From: Neorhizobium sp. NCHU2750
GTDB lineage: Bacteria; Pseudomonadota; Alphaproteobacteria; Rhizobiales; Rhizobiaceae
DNA: 64,000 bases
NCBI RefSeq assembly: GCF_003597675.1
Contig: NZ_CP030828.1
Span: forward strand, 446,001-510,000
Direction of reading: 5' to 3'
The position numbers and the translations under genes are program-made. Of this stretch, positions 44,789 through 54,022 are shown one piece after another. Under the pieces are notes generated by a model that did no database searches, was not told the DNA's origin, and worked only from the letters and a program-made list of their open reading frames with translations. The stretch's first letter is position 1, and every line of letters begins with the position of its first letter.

Positions 44789-45457
44789 ATGAACGGCGCT
44801 TTCGACTTCGGTTGGCTGGCAACCGGTTCCCGCGCCCTTCTTGAAGGCGCGGGAATGACCGTCATGCTGACCGTCACCTCAACAATTCTGGGAATGATAA
44901 TCAGCGTATTCGGCGCAGCCGCTCGCCGTGGGCACATTCGCTGGCTGCAGGCGCTGGTCGGCGTCTATGTCGAAGCCATTCGTAATACGCCTTTCATCGT
45001 CCAGCTGTTCTTCATCTATTTCGGTCTGCCGAGCCTCGGTGTGAACCTCAATCCGGTATGGGCCGGCATCATCGCGATGACGCTCAATGTCGGTGCCTAT
45101 GCGACCGAAATCGTTGCCGCCGGACTTGGTGCAATCGGTGATGGCCAGCGGGAGGCCGCACAGGCTCTTGGGCTCAAGCCGCGCGTGGTGTTTTTCAAGG
45201 TCATCCTGCCGCAGGCAATGGCGGTGATCTTCCCGGCTCTGGCCAGCCAGGTGGTGATGACCATGCTCGATTCCGCGGTCATCTCGCAGATCTCTGTGCG
45301 CGAACTGACGATGCATGCCAACCTGATTCAGAGCCAGACCTTCCGCCCATTCGAAACCTTTGCGATCGTGGCAGCCATCTATCTGCTGCTGGCCATCGCA
45401 GTGCGCCGCCTGTTGGGTTTTTGCGCCCGCCGATATGTGGGGCCGGGACTGTCATGA
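44789..45457 (+). CDS. amino-acid ABC transporter permease 1
   Basis: A 222-residue HisM/GlnP-type inner-membrane permease with about five spans. Markers are AGMTVMLTVTSTILGM, the Arg-Asn-Thr-Pro motif EAIRNTPFIVQLFFIYFGLP, and the ATPase-contacting EAA loop GDGQREAAQALGLKPRVVFF. Its TGA overlaps the next gene's ATG (ATGA), so the two permeases are coupled and probably form a heterodimer. Confidence 0.9.
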   Translation: MNGAFDFGWLATGSRALLEGAGMTVMLTVTSTILGMIISVFGAAARRGHIRWLQALVGVYVEAIRNTPFIVQLFFIYFGLPSLGVNLNPVWAGIIAMTLNVGAYATEIVAAGLGAIGDGQREAAQALGLKPRVVFFKVILPQAMAVIFPALASQVVMTMLDSAVISQISVRELTMHANLIQSQTFRPFETFAIVAAIYLLLAIAVRRLLGFCARRYVGPGLS

Positions 45458-46101
45458 TCGAATTCACTCTCTGGGACATCCTGCGCAATCTGCTGTTTGC
45501 CGCACGCTGGACCGTGCTGCTGTCGATCGCTGCCTTTATCGGCGGCACGATCGTCGGGCTCGGCGTATTGTTTGCGCGGATCAGCGAAAGAAAATGGGTG
45601 TGGAAGGCGGCACACTGGTACATCGAAGTGTTTCAGGGCACTCCGCTGCTGCTACAGCTCTTCCTGATTTTCTTCGGTCTGCCGCAGTTCGGGTTGAGAA
45701 TCGAGCCCTGGACTGCTGCAGTCCTTGGCCTGACGCTTTACGCATCGGCCTATCTCGGTGAAATCTGGCGATCTGGTGTCGAAGCGCTTCCGCAGGGACA
45801 GTGGGATGCAGGCACGAGCCTCGGCCTGAAGCGATGGCAGGAACTGCGTCTGGTGATCCTGCCGCAGGCGTTTCGGATCACGACCGGACCGACCGTCGGC
45901 TTTCTCGTGCAGCTGATCAAGTCTACGGCGCTGGCCTCCATTCTCGGTTTCGAGGAACTGGTGCGTACGGCGGATGCTCTGAATAACGCAACGTTCCAGC
46001 CGTTTCGCGTCTACGGCCTTGTCGCGATCATCTATTTCGTCATGTGTTTCCCGCTGACGCGCTATGCGCTCTGGCTGGAAAAGCGGCAGGCAAAATACTG
46101 A
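45454..46101 (+). CDS. amino-acid ABC transporter permease 2
   Basis: A 215-residue HisQ/GlnP-type permease with about five spans. Markers are NLLFAARWTVLLSIAAFIGG, YIEVFQGTPLLLQLFLIFFG and the EAA-like loop GQWDAGTSLGLKRWQELRLV. The ATG at 45454 sits in an ATGA junction with permease 1. No ATPase gene follows: transcription ends at a hairpin and the next gene is on the other strand. The importer must borrow an ATPase from elsewhere, for example the one at 58.4 kb. Confidence 0.9.
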   Translation: MIEFTLWDILRNLLFAARWTVLLSIAAFIGGTIVGLGVLFARISERKWVWKAAHWYIEVFQGTPLLLQLFLIFFGLPQFGLRIEPWTAAVLGLTLYASAYLGEIWRSGVEALPQGQWDAGTSLGLKRWQELRLVILPQAFRITTGPTVGFLVQLIKSTALASILGFEELVRTADALNNATFQPFRVYGLVAIIYFVMCFPLTRYALWLEKRQAKY

Positions 46102-46128
46102 CGGCGTGATCAGCCGATTTTTGTCGTG

Positions 46129-46161
46129 CCCCGGCTGTGAGGTTTCTCAGCCGGGGTTTCT
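46129..46161 (+). terminator. terminator after the permease genes
   Basis: 9-bp stem CCCCGGCTG / CAGCCGGGG with a 10-base loop followed by TTTCTTT; a good intrinsic terminator, 27 bases past permease 2. Confidence 0.75.
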
Positions 46162-46187
46162 TTACTGCGGTTGGCCTCGGGCGAAAA

Positions 46188-46580
46188 TTACAAGATCGAC
46201 GCAATGCATTCGATTTCGATATCGAAGGCAGGCCATGTGTTGATGGCAACGCAGGTGCGGGCCGGGAAGCCTTCGGGAAAATAGGTGCGATAGACCGTGT
46301 TCATGTCGCCGGCGAGATTGTTATCGGCGATGTAGACCGTCGCCTTGACGACCTGGGCGAGCGAGGATCCGCCGAATTCCAGGGTGAATGCCAATGCGTC
46401 CAGGGCGACACGTGTCTGTGTCGCTATATCGCCACGAACGATTTCGCCTGTACGATGATCGATAGGAGGCATGCCGCAGGTGTAGAGCATGTCGCCGCTG
46501 CGCACGAGGACTGAAACCGGTGCGCCTATCCGGGCCAGTGTCTCCGAGATGACCGGGACCTCGATGATGGTTCTTTTCAT
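46188..46580 (-). CDS. RidA-family protein
   Basis: A 130-residue protein of the Rid/YjgF/YER057c family. RidA hydrolyses reactive enamine/imine intermediates of amino-acid metabolism. The key arginine is present in FPEGFPARTCVAINTWP (Arg108), and the carboxylate-binding IEIECIA tail is conserved. It has the normal length for a trimer-forming subunit. It is convergent with the ABC permeases. A LysR-type box 90 bp upstream ties it to the cluster. Its presence suggests that imine intermediates arise in the pathway. Confidence 0.88.
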   Translation of the reverse strand: MKRTIIEVPVISETLARIGAPVSVLVRSGDMLYTCGMPPIDHRTGEIVRGDIATQTRVALDALAFTLEFGGSSLAQVVKATVYIADNNLAGDMNTVYRTYFPEGFPARTCVAINTWPAFDIEIECIASIL

Positions 46581-46670
46581 GAAAGCATTCCTGTGATGGG
46601 ACGGTCATCACTATAGCGTCACCTCGGCTGGGCGAAACCGGCGCAAGTCTAGCGGTCCACGATCACAGAC

Positions 46671-46685
46671 ATAGGCAGGGCCTAT
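46671..46685. promoter_or_regulatory. LysR-type box upstream of ridA
   Basis: Perfect dyad ATAGG-CAGGG-CCTAT with a T-N11-A core, 91 bp before the RidA start. It shares arms and the following C with the box at 43054-43068. Confidence 0.6.
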
Positions 46686-46841
46686 TGCACCGTTCGCGCC
46701 GTCACGCCTGGCCTCGATGGCCTTCCCGGCAGCATCAAACTTGTGATTTTCCCTCCAGATTGATGTGTGCCGGCTTGCTTCTGCCACGGTTGATCCCTTA
46801 GCCGTAACTGTCTTGCCGAAAAGGGATAGAAGAGGCGCATA

Positions 46842-47708
46842 ATGGACGGGGTTACAGCCTACGCGATGCCTGGAACGGGCTATTTCGACCTCACGCCTGC
46901 GTCCGGCGGTGAGCCGTACCGCATATTTCTGTCCATTCCTGCAGGCGAGCCACCGGCTGAAGGGTGGCCTCTTCTCGTCCTGACCGACGGTAACGCGACC
47001 TTTCCATTTGCTGTCGCAAGCCTCGTCACCCAGGCACCCTATCCGACCGCCACCAATACCGGCTGGGGTGTCGTTGCGGCTATCGGCTATCCAAACGATG
47101 AGCCCTATAACGCCATGCGTCGTGCCTGGGATCTCGGCCCTCCGCCGATAAAATCCTATCCTCCCTATGTCGAGGGAGGCCCCCCGGTGCTGATCGGAGG
47201 AACCGGGCAATTGCTTTCGTTCATCGAGAACGAGTTGCTGCCGCGACTTGCGGATATGGTGCGGCTTGATCCGGCGCGGCGCTCGCTTTTCGGCCATTCC
47301 TTCGGTGGGCTTTTCACCCTCTATGCGCTTTTCGAGCGGCCCGGCCTGTTCAAGAACTGGATTGCAGCCAGCCCGACCATCTACTGGGAGGGGAGCGAAA
47401 TTCTCAACAATGAGGCGCGCCGTCCGGCGGCGCCGGGCAATTCGCCATTCCTGCATCTGTCCGCAGGCGAATACGAAGGCGACGAACTGGCGCCGTTCCA
47501 GTACAAAAATGACGATGCCATGGAGCGTCTCGAAAAGAAGAAGGCCGAGCGCACCGTCGCACTGGCAAGAGAGATGGCAGAACGGTTGAACGGGACGGCG
47601 GATGGGATTCGCACCGAATTCGAAGTGTTTGCCGGAGAAACCCACATGTCTGTACTTGGCCCGGCAACCAACCGCGCCATCGGTATTGCCTTCGCTCTCA
47701 ACGCCTGA
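46842..47708 (+). CDS. alpha/beta-hydrolase, probable siderophore esterase
   Basis: A 288-residue esterase of the Esterase_D/IroE/Fes-like family. The nucleophile elbow GHSFGG (Ser153) and a C-terminal GETHMSVLG (catalytic His) are intact. No signal peptide is present, so it acts in the cytoplasm. Such enzymes cleave ester-linked siderophores to release iron. It lies 200 bp before a TonB-dependent siderophore receptor, followed by the ATPase, binding protein and permease genes, which supports a role in iron release. The true substrate is not known. Confidence 0.82.
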   Translation: MDGVTAYAMPGTGYFDLTPASGGEPYRIFLSIPAGEPPAEGWPLLVLTDGNATFPFAVASLVTQAPYPTATNTGWGVVAAIGYPNDEPYNAMRRAWDLGPPPIKSYPPYVEGGPPVLIGGTGQLLSFIENELLPRLADMVRLDPARRSLFGHSFGGLFTLYALFERPGLFKNWIAASPTIYWEGSEILNNEARRPAAPGNSPFLHLSAGEYEGDELAPFQYKNDDAMERLEKKKAERTVALAREMAERLNGTADGIRTEFEVFAGETHMSVLGPATNRAIGIAFALNA

Positions 47709-47812
47709 TTGGTGTTGCATCCCTCGGAATACGGGTCCCGTGCTTGGTTCCCGCCGGCACAAGTGAGCTGCCTCTTCAGCTTGGAAGTGTTCACGGACGC
47801 GTGATTAATAAG

Positions 47813-47840
47813 TTGACTTTTTTTCTCCTGTTTTGCTAAT
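47813..47840 (+). promoter_or_regulatory. predicted promoter of the siderophore receptor
   Basis: -35 TTGACT (47813-47818), a 16-base T-rich spacer and -10-like GCTAAT (47835-47840), 70 bp before the receptor ATG. An iron-responsive box is not evident. Confidence 0.4.
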
Positions 47841-47909
47841 GGCTCTGAGCGACTCCCTTCGGGGAAACGCCGTTGGGTTGAACCCGGGCTGCAAAAAAAG
47901 GGATAAGAG

Positions 47910-50051
47910 ATGGCGTTTGGCGGGCGAGGTGTCCTGAATTTCAGGGTGAAATTGTTGATTGCCGGAACTGCCTTGGCAACGGCGACAGTGGTGAGTTCGG
48001 GCCAGGCCCAACAGGCAACGGGTAACAGCAGCGCTGCGCAATTGCAGCCAATCATTTTGGAGGGTGGTTCAGCGGGGCCTGTAGGGCCGGACAAGACAAT
48101 CGTCGCCAAAGACACGGCCACCGGCACCAAGACCGATAGCCCGATCGTCGATATCTCCGCATCGGTTTCCGTCGTAACCGAGAAAGAGCTGGAGGAGCGT
48201 AAGGTTGACAACCTGCAACAGGCGGTTGCCTACACATCCAGCGTGTTCACCGACGAATTCGGCAATGATGATCGATATGACTATATCCGAATCCGCGGGT
48301 TCGACCAGACGACGCTCGGGACCTATCGCGATGGTCTTGCTGCCCGTATTCCAGCTTTCTTTACGGCGAGCCGGCTGGAGCCCTACGGGTTACAGCGCGT
48401 GGAAGTATTAAAGGGATCGACGTCGACATTGTTCGGTCTCAACGGTCCCGGTGGTCTGGTGAATGCCATTACAAAACGGCCGCAAGATGAGAAGTTCGGC
48501 GAAGTCTACACGTCCTATGGTGACGGCACCAAGGAGGTCGGTGTGGATTTCGGCGGTCCTATCGACCCCGATGGTGTCTGGACCTACCGGTTTACGGGTC
48601 TCGGCAAAAACGGAGATCTCGGCTGGGACTATTCCAATGACGATCGCATCTATATCGCTCCAGCGCTGACCATCAAGCCAGATGAAGGCACGTCGTTGAC
48701 CATCCTGACCGACTTCTACAAGCGTGACGGAACGGGTGCCCGCGGCTTTCCAACCGGTGCGGACGTCGATATCAACACCTTCATCGGCGAACCGGATTTC
48801 AACCGCTTCAATACCAAGCAGACGGATATCGGTTATCAGTTCGAGCACGAGTTGAATGACAACCTGACCTTTCGCCAAAATGCGCGTTACTCCCATGTCA
48901 GCCTTGATTACGCTGAGGTTTATGGGGCGTCGCTCGACCCGGATGATCCGCGCACCGCGTTTACCGTCGATGGGAGATCTAACCGCTATGCGATCGACAA
49001 CCAGCTCCAATACGATACCGATTGGCACGGCGGAGCGAGCAAGACGCTGTTTGGTATCGACTATGCCAACGATAATACGCGTGAGCGGATATTCTGGGAT
49101 CCGGCTGCCGGCGGGATCGACATTCATGATCCCGTATACTGCGGTGCATCCTGCATAAATCTGGTGCCCTATCAAAATTGGCGAGTGAGACAGCAGGCAC
49201 TGGGCATTTACGCGCAGGAAGAGCTGACGCTTGACGATCGCTGGATTTTTACGCTTGGCGGGCGTTGGGATCACGTGAATACCAAGGCGGACTATTACCT
49301 GGACGGGACGCAGGATGACAACACGGCGTCGGCTTTCACAAAACGCGTCGGTGTTACATACAAGTTCACCCCGAACCTGGCGGCCTATGCAAATTACTCT
49401 GAGAGCTTTCAGCCGATCGTCACACCGACCGGAAACGGATATGCGCTCACCGGAACCTTGAAGCCGCAGGAAGGTGAGCAATATGAAATCGGGCTCAAAT
49501 ATCGGCCTGATGGTTTCGACGGGCTTTTCACTCTGGCCTTCTTTGACCTGACACAGACAAATGTGCCGAGCTGGATCAGTGACCTGGAGCAACGGCAGAT
49601 TGGCAAGGTCGGTGTCCGTGGCGTGGAGTTCGAGGGGAAAGCGGCGATTGCGGACAATCTAAATCTGACGCTCGCCTATTCCTATTGGGATGCTGAAATC
49701 AAGGAAGACGGGACGGACAATGTCGGCAACAGGCCATCGCGCGTGCCGCGCCATCTTGCCTCTGCATGGCTCGACTATACCATTCCCGGCGACGGGTGGC
49801 GTGGCGATCTGAACTTTGGGGGTGGCGTACGCTATATCGGCCAGACATATGGCGACGACGAAAATACCGTTTCGAACGGGGGCTACGCCACTTTCGATGC
49901 TGCGATCAAATACAAGGTGACGAAGGACGTGAGCCTGGCGCTCAATGCGACCAATCTGTTCGATCGCAAATACGTCGCGACGTCCTACTATGGGACGGAA
50001 TATTATGGCGATCGGCGCAAAGTCGTCGGAACACTCAAATATTCGTGGTGA
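47910..50051 (+). CDS. TonB-dependent siderophore receptor
   Basis: A 713-residue outer-membrane receptor of the FhuA/FpvA-type siderophore family. A Sec signal (VKLLIAGTALATATVVSSG) is followed by a TonB-box-like segment near LQPIILEGG. The plug domain carries DNLQQAVAYTSSV, YIRIRGFDQTTLGTYRDGL and RVEVLKGSTSTLFGLNGPGG. The barrel ends in a terminal aromatic strand (RRKVVGTLKYSW), as required for outer-membrane insertion. An AAGGGATAAGAG leader supports the start. The genes after it encode a complete FhuBCD-type importer, pointing to a hydroxamate-like siderophore, though that is inference. Confidence 0.93.
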   Translation: MAFGGRGVLNFRVKLLIAGTALATATVVSSGQAQQATGNSSAAQLQPIILEGGSAGPVGPDKTIVAKDTATGTKTDSPIVDISASVSVVTEKELEERKVDNLQQAVAYTSSVFTDEFGNDDRYDYIRIRGFDQTTLGTYRDGLAARIPAFFTASRLEPYGLQRVEVLKGSTSTLFGLNGPGGLVNAITKRPQDEKFGEVYTSYGDGTKEVGVDFGGPIDPDGVWTYRFTGLGKNGDLGWDYSNDDRIYIAPALTIKPDEGTSLTILTDFYKRDGTGARGFPTGADVDINTFIGEPDFNRFNTKQTDIGYQFEHELNDNLTFRQNARYSHVSLDYAEVYGASLDPDDPRTAFTVDGRSNRYAIDNQLQYDTDWHGGASKTLFGIDYANDNTRERIFWDPAAGGIDIHDPVYCGASCINLVPYQNWRVRQQALGIYAQEELTLDDRWIFTLGGRWDHVNTKADYYLDGTQDDNTASAFTKRVGVTYKFTPNLAAYANYSESFQPIVTPTGNGYALTGTLKPQEGEQYEIGLKYRPDGFDGLFTLAFFDLTQTNVPSWISDLEQRQIGKVGVRGVEFEGKAAIADNLNLTLAYSYWDAEIKEDGTDNVGNRPSRVPRHLASAWLDYTIPGDGWRGDLNFGGGVRYIGQTYGDDENTVSNGGYATFDAAIKYKVTKDVSLALNATNLFDRKYVATSYYGTEYYGDRRKVVGTLKYSW

Positions 50052-50218
50052 GCTTGAGTGGGCGCGCCTATAGCGTCTAGGATCACGCATTCAGCGAAGG
50101 CGTTCAGCCGGTGGCGTTGGCCGTCAGCATGAGCCGTTGGCGCAAATGACGAATGGGGCATCGATGGTGAATTTCCGTCATCGGTGCCGATTTGGTTATC
50201 TAGTACTAGGAATATGAT

Positions 50219-51031
50219 GTGGCCAGGTTTCAGATTCCGCAGGATGCGTCGAAGCAGACGGAAGCCTTCGCTGTCGATCGTGTCAGCCTGTCGATAGATG
50301 GTAGCAAGATCCTCTCGGACGTCAGCCTTGACTTCCCGGCGGGAGAAGTGGTGGCGCTGGTTGGCCACAATGGCTCGGGCAAGTCGAGCCTGATCAAGAT
50401 GCTGGCACGGCAGATCGTGCCGAGCCAGGGAACGATTGCCTATGGCGAAACGGATCTGATGCGCTTCGATGACAGGTCTTTCGCACGCTCGGTTGCTTAT
50501 CTGCCGCAGGACCTGACCACCGGATCGGAGATGACCATCCGCGAACTCGTCAGTTGCGGACGTTATCCTTGGCATGGCGCGCTCGGCCGCTTCTCGGAGA
50601 CCGACCGCAAGAAGGTCGAGGATGCGATCGACGCCACCCATATGTCGGCCTTTGCCGACCGGGTGCTGGGAACTTTATCCGGCGGCGAGCGGCAACGCGC
50701 CTGGATCGCGATGCTGATTGCGCAGGATGCACGCTGCCTGCTGCTCGACGAACCCACGGCGGCTCTCGACATCGCCCATCAGATCGAGGTCCTGTCGCTG
50801 GTGCGCAGGCTGGCGCATGATGGCAGCAGGAGTGTCATCATCGTTCTGCACGATATCAACATGGCGGCCCGGTTCTGCGACCGGATCCATGCGCTCAAAG
50901 GCGGTCGCGTCGTTGCCAGCGGCACACCAGAAGACATTCTTGTGCCTGATACTCTGCAGGCCATATACGGGATTGAAATGAATGTGATTTCAGCGCCGAA
51001 TACGGCGCACCCGCTCGCCTATGCCTACTAA
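50219..51031 (+). CDS. fhuC: iron-siderophore ABC transporter ATP-binding protein
   Basis: A 270-residue ABC ATPase of the FhuC/FepC family. It has Walker A GHNGSGKSS, signature LSGGERQRA, Walker B CLLLDEPTAALD and H-loop VLHD. It starts with GTG at 50219, seven bases after AGGA; two nearby ATGs are in another frame. It overlaps the binding-protein gene by 11 bp. The ATPase powers uptake of ferric siderophore through the fused permease encoded downstream. Confidence 0.9.
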   Translation: MARFQIPQDASKQTEAFAVDRVSLSIDGSKILSDVSLDFPAGEVVALVGHNGSGKSSLIKMLARQIVPSQGTIAYGETDLMRFDDRSFARSVAYLPQDLTTGSEMTIRELVSCGRYPWHGALGRFSETDRKKVEDAIDATHMSAFADRVLGTLSGGERQRAWIAMLIAQDARCLLLDEPTAALDIAHQIEVLSLVRRLAHDGSRSVIIVLHDINMAARFCDRIHALKGGRVVASGTPEDILVPDTLQAIYGIEMNVISAPNTAHPLAYAY

Positions 51032-51926
51032 AGCCATGCCCTTGACAATAGTATCTCGTCGTACCCTTCTCCAGGCTGGCATGGCCGCCATGCTCGCGCC
51101 CGCGCCGTCCTTTGCCCAGCAGGGGCCGCTCCGGATCGTCAGCCTCGACTATGGGCTTGCCTCGACGCTGCTTTCGCTCGGCATTACCCCCGTCGGCATT
51201 TCCGACGGCGCTGATTGGGACAAATGGGTGGTCGAGCCGGCCATGCCGAAATCTGTCGTCGACATAGGCAGTTCCTACGAGGTCAATTTCGAGATTCTTC
51301 TGGAGCTCAAGCCGGATATCATCCTGACGACACCTTATCTCGACGACATGCTGCCGAAGCTTCAATCCGTTGCCAAGGTGCTGCGCCTGGAGATCTTCAC
51401 GCCTGACTCAGGGCCGGTCCTCTCGTCCGCCATTGCCGCCACGCGCAAGCTTGCGGCCGAACTCGGGCGGGAGACGGAAGGCGAAGAGTTCCTTGCCCGA
51501 TCGGATGCCTTCTTCGATGATTGCCACCGCCGGCTTGTCGGCAGGCAGGTGCCACCGGTTGCCCTTGTGAGCTTCATGGATGCCCGACACGCACGGATCT
51601 ATTCGGCGCCGGGCCTGTTTGACAATGCTCTGCAACGTATCGGCGTCAGGAATGCCTGGACGCAGCAATCGAATTACTGGGGTTTCGAGACGATCGGCAT
51701 CGAGGAATTGTCAAGGATCGCCGATCCCGACGCACGCCTGATCGCCTTCGAGCCGGTGCCACCCGATGTCATGCCAAAACTCGCCGACAGTCCGCTCTGG
51801 CGCGAACTTCCCTTCGCCAAGCCTGGACATCTTTCCATTCTGCCGCCGGCCCTGATGTTCGGCATGGTGAACGAGGCGATGCGCTTTGCAGGCCTCGTGA
51901 CAGACCTTCTGGAACAACAGGCATGA
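51021..51926 (+). CDS. fhuD: iron-siderophore ABC transporter binding protein
   Basis: A 301-residue cluster-A binding protein (FhuD/FecB fold). A Tat-like signal SRRTLLQAGMAAMLAPAPSF is followed by LRIVSLDYGLASTLLSLG. Typical FhuD features are the NFEILLELKPDIILTTPY segment and a long helix linking two lobes. The presence of the twin arginine suggests export in folded form. It overlaps both neighbours (11 bp and 4 bp), so the importer is one translational unit. Confidence 0.9.
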   Translation: MPTKAMPLTIVSRRTLLQAGMAAMLAPAPSFAQQGPLRIVSLDYGLASTLLSLGITPVGISDGADWDKWVVEPAMPKSVVDIGSSYEVNFEILLELKPDIILTTPYLDDMLPKLQSVAKVLRLEIFTPDSGPVLSSAIAATRKLAAELGRETEGEEFLARSDAFFDDCHRRLVGRQVPPVALVSFMDARHARIYSAPGLFDNALQRIGVRNAWTQQSNYWGFETIGIEELSRIADPDARLIAFEPVPPDVMPKLADSPLWRELPFAKPGHLSILPPALMFGMVNEAMRFAGLVTDLLEQQA

Positions 51927-53890
51927 CGCTTCATCCCCGCGATAACATGGGACCGGCACTCGTTGTCCTTATGCTGCTTGGTGCCGGATGCGTGGCCTCC
52001 TGGCTGCTTGCCACACCCGCAATTTTTTCGTCGCACGAGCCCCACTACGGCGTCGAGCGCATGCTGCTCTACTATTCAACCTTGCCGCGCCTTGCGACAG
52101 CGCTGATCGCCGGAGCGGCGCTGGCGCTCTCGGGAGCGCTGTTCCAGCAGGTCCTCCGCAACCCGCTGGCCGATCCGACGACGCTTGGTGTATCGGCCGG
52201 GGCAAACCTCGCTCTCGTGGTGGCGTCCCTGTTCCTGCCCGACCTGTTGGGGGCGGGGCGGGATATCGTTGCCCTGTTCGGCAGCGCGATTGCGGCTGCA
52301 ATCGTCGTCGGCCTGGGCGCTCGCCGTGGCTTCTCGCCCTATTCGCTGGTCCTTTCGGGCCTTGTCCTCAGCCTGTGGTGCGGCGGTCTGTCCGCCATCC
52401 TCACCTATCTGAACGAACGGTATCTCGCGAGCCTGTTCATCTGGGGCGCAGGCTCCCTGGCACAGCAGAGCTGGGTCATCCCGCTGTCGCTTTCATGGAA
52501 GTTGGCTGCCGTCGCAATCATCTGCTCTCTGGTGATCCGCCCCCTTTCACTGCTCGATCTCGGAGACAGCAGTTCTTCGGCGCTCGGCGTGCGCATCGCG
52601 CGATTGCGTGTCGTCGTTATCGCCTGCGCCGTCATGCTGGCGGCCTTCGTCACCAGTGCCGTCGGGGTCATCGGCTTCATAGGGCTCGTTGCGCCCACGC
52701 TCGCCCGGCTTGCAGGGGCACGACGCCCGGTACAACTGATCTTCTGGTCGCCACTGATCGGCGCCGGACTGCTCTTTCTTGCCGATTCCGTCCTGCAACT
52801 CGTCGCAGGCGGTCTTGGCGACTTTCTGCCAACTGGGGCCGTCACCGCGATTTTCGGTTCGCCGCTGCTTCTGGCGCTCCTGCCTAGGCTGAAGGTCCGT
52901 CACCGTATCCAGCAGATGCCGGTAGGAAGGCGACTTCGCCGCTGGAACGGCACTGCGGTGCTCCTTGCTGTCACCTGCGCCTTTGTCCTGTTGCTGGCGA
53001 TTGCCGTCCTTCTCGGGCGCGGAGCGGACGGCAGCTGGACTTTGCTCTCCGGAGATCTGTGGCGTGATATTCTCGCCATCCGGGCGCCGAAAATATTCGC
53101 GGCTCTGGCATCGGGCGCGATGCTCGCCGTTGCCGGCTCCATTCTCCAGAGATTAACGGGTAACGAAATGGCAAGCCCGGAGGTGCTGGGCATCAGCGCC
53201 GGCTCAACGTTTGGCGTGGCGATTGCGCTCTTTGCCGTCGCTCCCGGCTTTTCGGGCCAGTTTGCCTTTGCAGTGATTGGCGCTGTCAGCGTCTTGGCCG
53301 TCATCCTCCTGACCTCCCGTCGCTCCGGCTTTGCGCCTGAACGGGTATTGCTGGCCGGCATCGCGCTGAGCGCGATGGTCGATGCGGTCGTCGGCGTACT
53401 GAGTTCGACCGGAGACCCTCGGGCTGCCTTGCTGATGCGATGGATGAGCGGCTCGACCTATCTTGTCGACGGTTCGATGGCCGCGGCCGAGATGATCATC
53501 GCCTGCATCCTGATTGCCGCGGCGCTGACGGCGAGGCGCTGGCTGGACATTCTGCCGCTCGGGCCGGCGCCGGCTGCGGCTGTCGGTTTGTCGCTTGCCA
53601 GATCGAGGCTGGCACTTTTCGGCTTGGCCGGTCTGATGACGGCGGCTGCAACCCTGACTGTCGGGCCACTTTCATTCGTCGGACTGATGGGACCGCACCT
53701 GGCGCGCGAAGCGGGCCTCACCCGGGCTTTGCCGCAGACGATCGGCGCAGCCTTGATCGGTGGCAGCCTGATGGTGGCTGCGGATTTCATCGGACGCACG
53801 CTCGTCTCGCCCTACCAGATACCGGCCGGGCTCGTTTCCGCCCTGATCGGGGCACCGTTTCTGATGCTGATGATGAGAAGAAAAGCCTAA
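51923..53890 (+). CDS. fhuB: iron-siderophore ABC permease, fused two-domain
   Basis: A 655-residue permease made of two FecCD-type halves in one chain (about 1-325 and 335-655), as in E. coli FhuB (660). Each half has about ten spans, a GALFQQVLRNPLADPTTLGV or GSILQRLTGNEMASPEVLGI motif and a GFIGLVAPTLARLAG or SFVGLMGPHLAREAG coupling motif. ATGA overlap with fhuD. It ends before a strong bidirectional terminator. Confidence 0.92.
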   Translation: MTLHPRDNMGPALVVLMLLGAGCVASWLLATPAIFSSHEPHYGVERMLLYYSTLPRLATALIAGAALALSGALFQQVLRNPLADPTTLGVSAGANLALVVASLFLPDLLGAGRDIVALFGSAIAAAIVVGLGARRGFSPYSLVLSGLVLSLWCGGLSAILTYLNERYLASLFIWGAGSLAQQSWVIPLSLSWKLAAVAIICSLVIRPLSLLDLGDSSSSALGVRIARLRVVVIACAVMLAAFVTSAVGVIGFIGLVAPTLARLAGARRPVQLIFWSPLIGAGLLFLADSVLQLVAGGLGDFLPTGAVTAIFGSPLLLALLPRLKVRHRIQQMPVGRRLRRWNGTAVLLAVTCAFVLLLAIAVLLGRGADGSWTLLSGDLWRDILAIRAPKIFAALASGAMLAVAGSILQRLTGNEMASPEVLGISAGSTFGVAIALFAVAPGFSGQFAFAVIGAVSVLAVILLTSRRSGFAPERVLLAGIALSAMVDAVVGVLSSTGDPRAALLMRWMSGSTYLVDGSMAAAEMIIACILIAAALTARRWLDILPLGPAPAAAVGLSLARSRLALFGLAGLMTAAATLTVGPLSFVGLMGPHLAREAGLTRALPQTIGAALIGGSLMVAADFIGRTLVSPYQIPAGLVSALIGAPFLMLMMRRKA

Positions 53891-53942
53891 TACTGCGCTT
53901 GGGCTAAGGCCGAATATCTTTCCGATCCTTGTGATCGGCTTT

Positions 53943-53977
53943 GGAAACGGGATGGCGTTCGCTGCAATCCCGTTTCC
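53943..53977. terminator. bidirectional hairpin terminator
   Basis: Perfect 11-bp arms GGAAACGGGAT / ATCCCGTTTCC with a 13-base loop, between convergent fhuB and the ureohydrolase gene. Confidence 0.7.
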
Positions 53978-54022
53978 GTTTGGCGAAGGATGGCTGAAAA
54001 CCACCTCGAGCTTCAACGGGTC

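Noticed and set aside
46611..47762. 383-codon open frame on the minus strand
   Set aside because: Covers the esterase with its GHSFGG motif on the other strand; no domain or ribosome site.
48408..49592. 394-codon open frame on the minus strand
   Set aside because: Opposite the TonB-dependent receptor, whose plug and barrel motifs are unmistakable.
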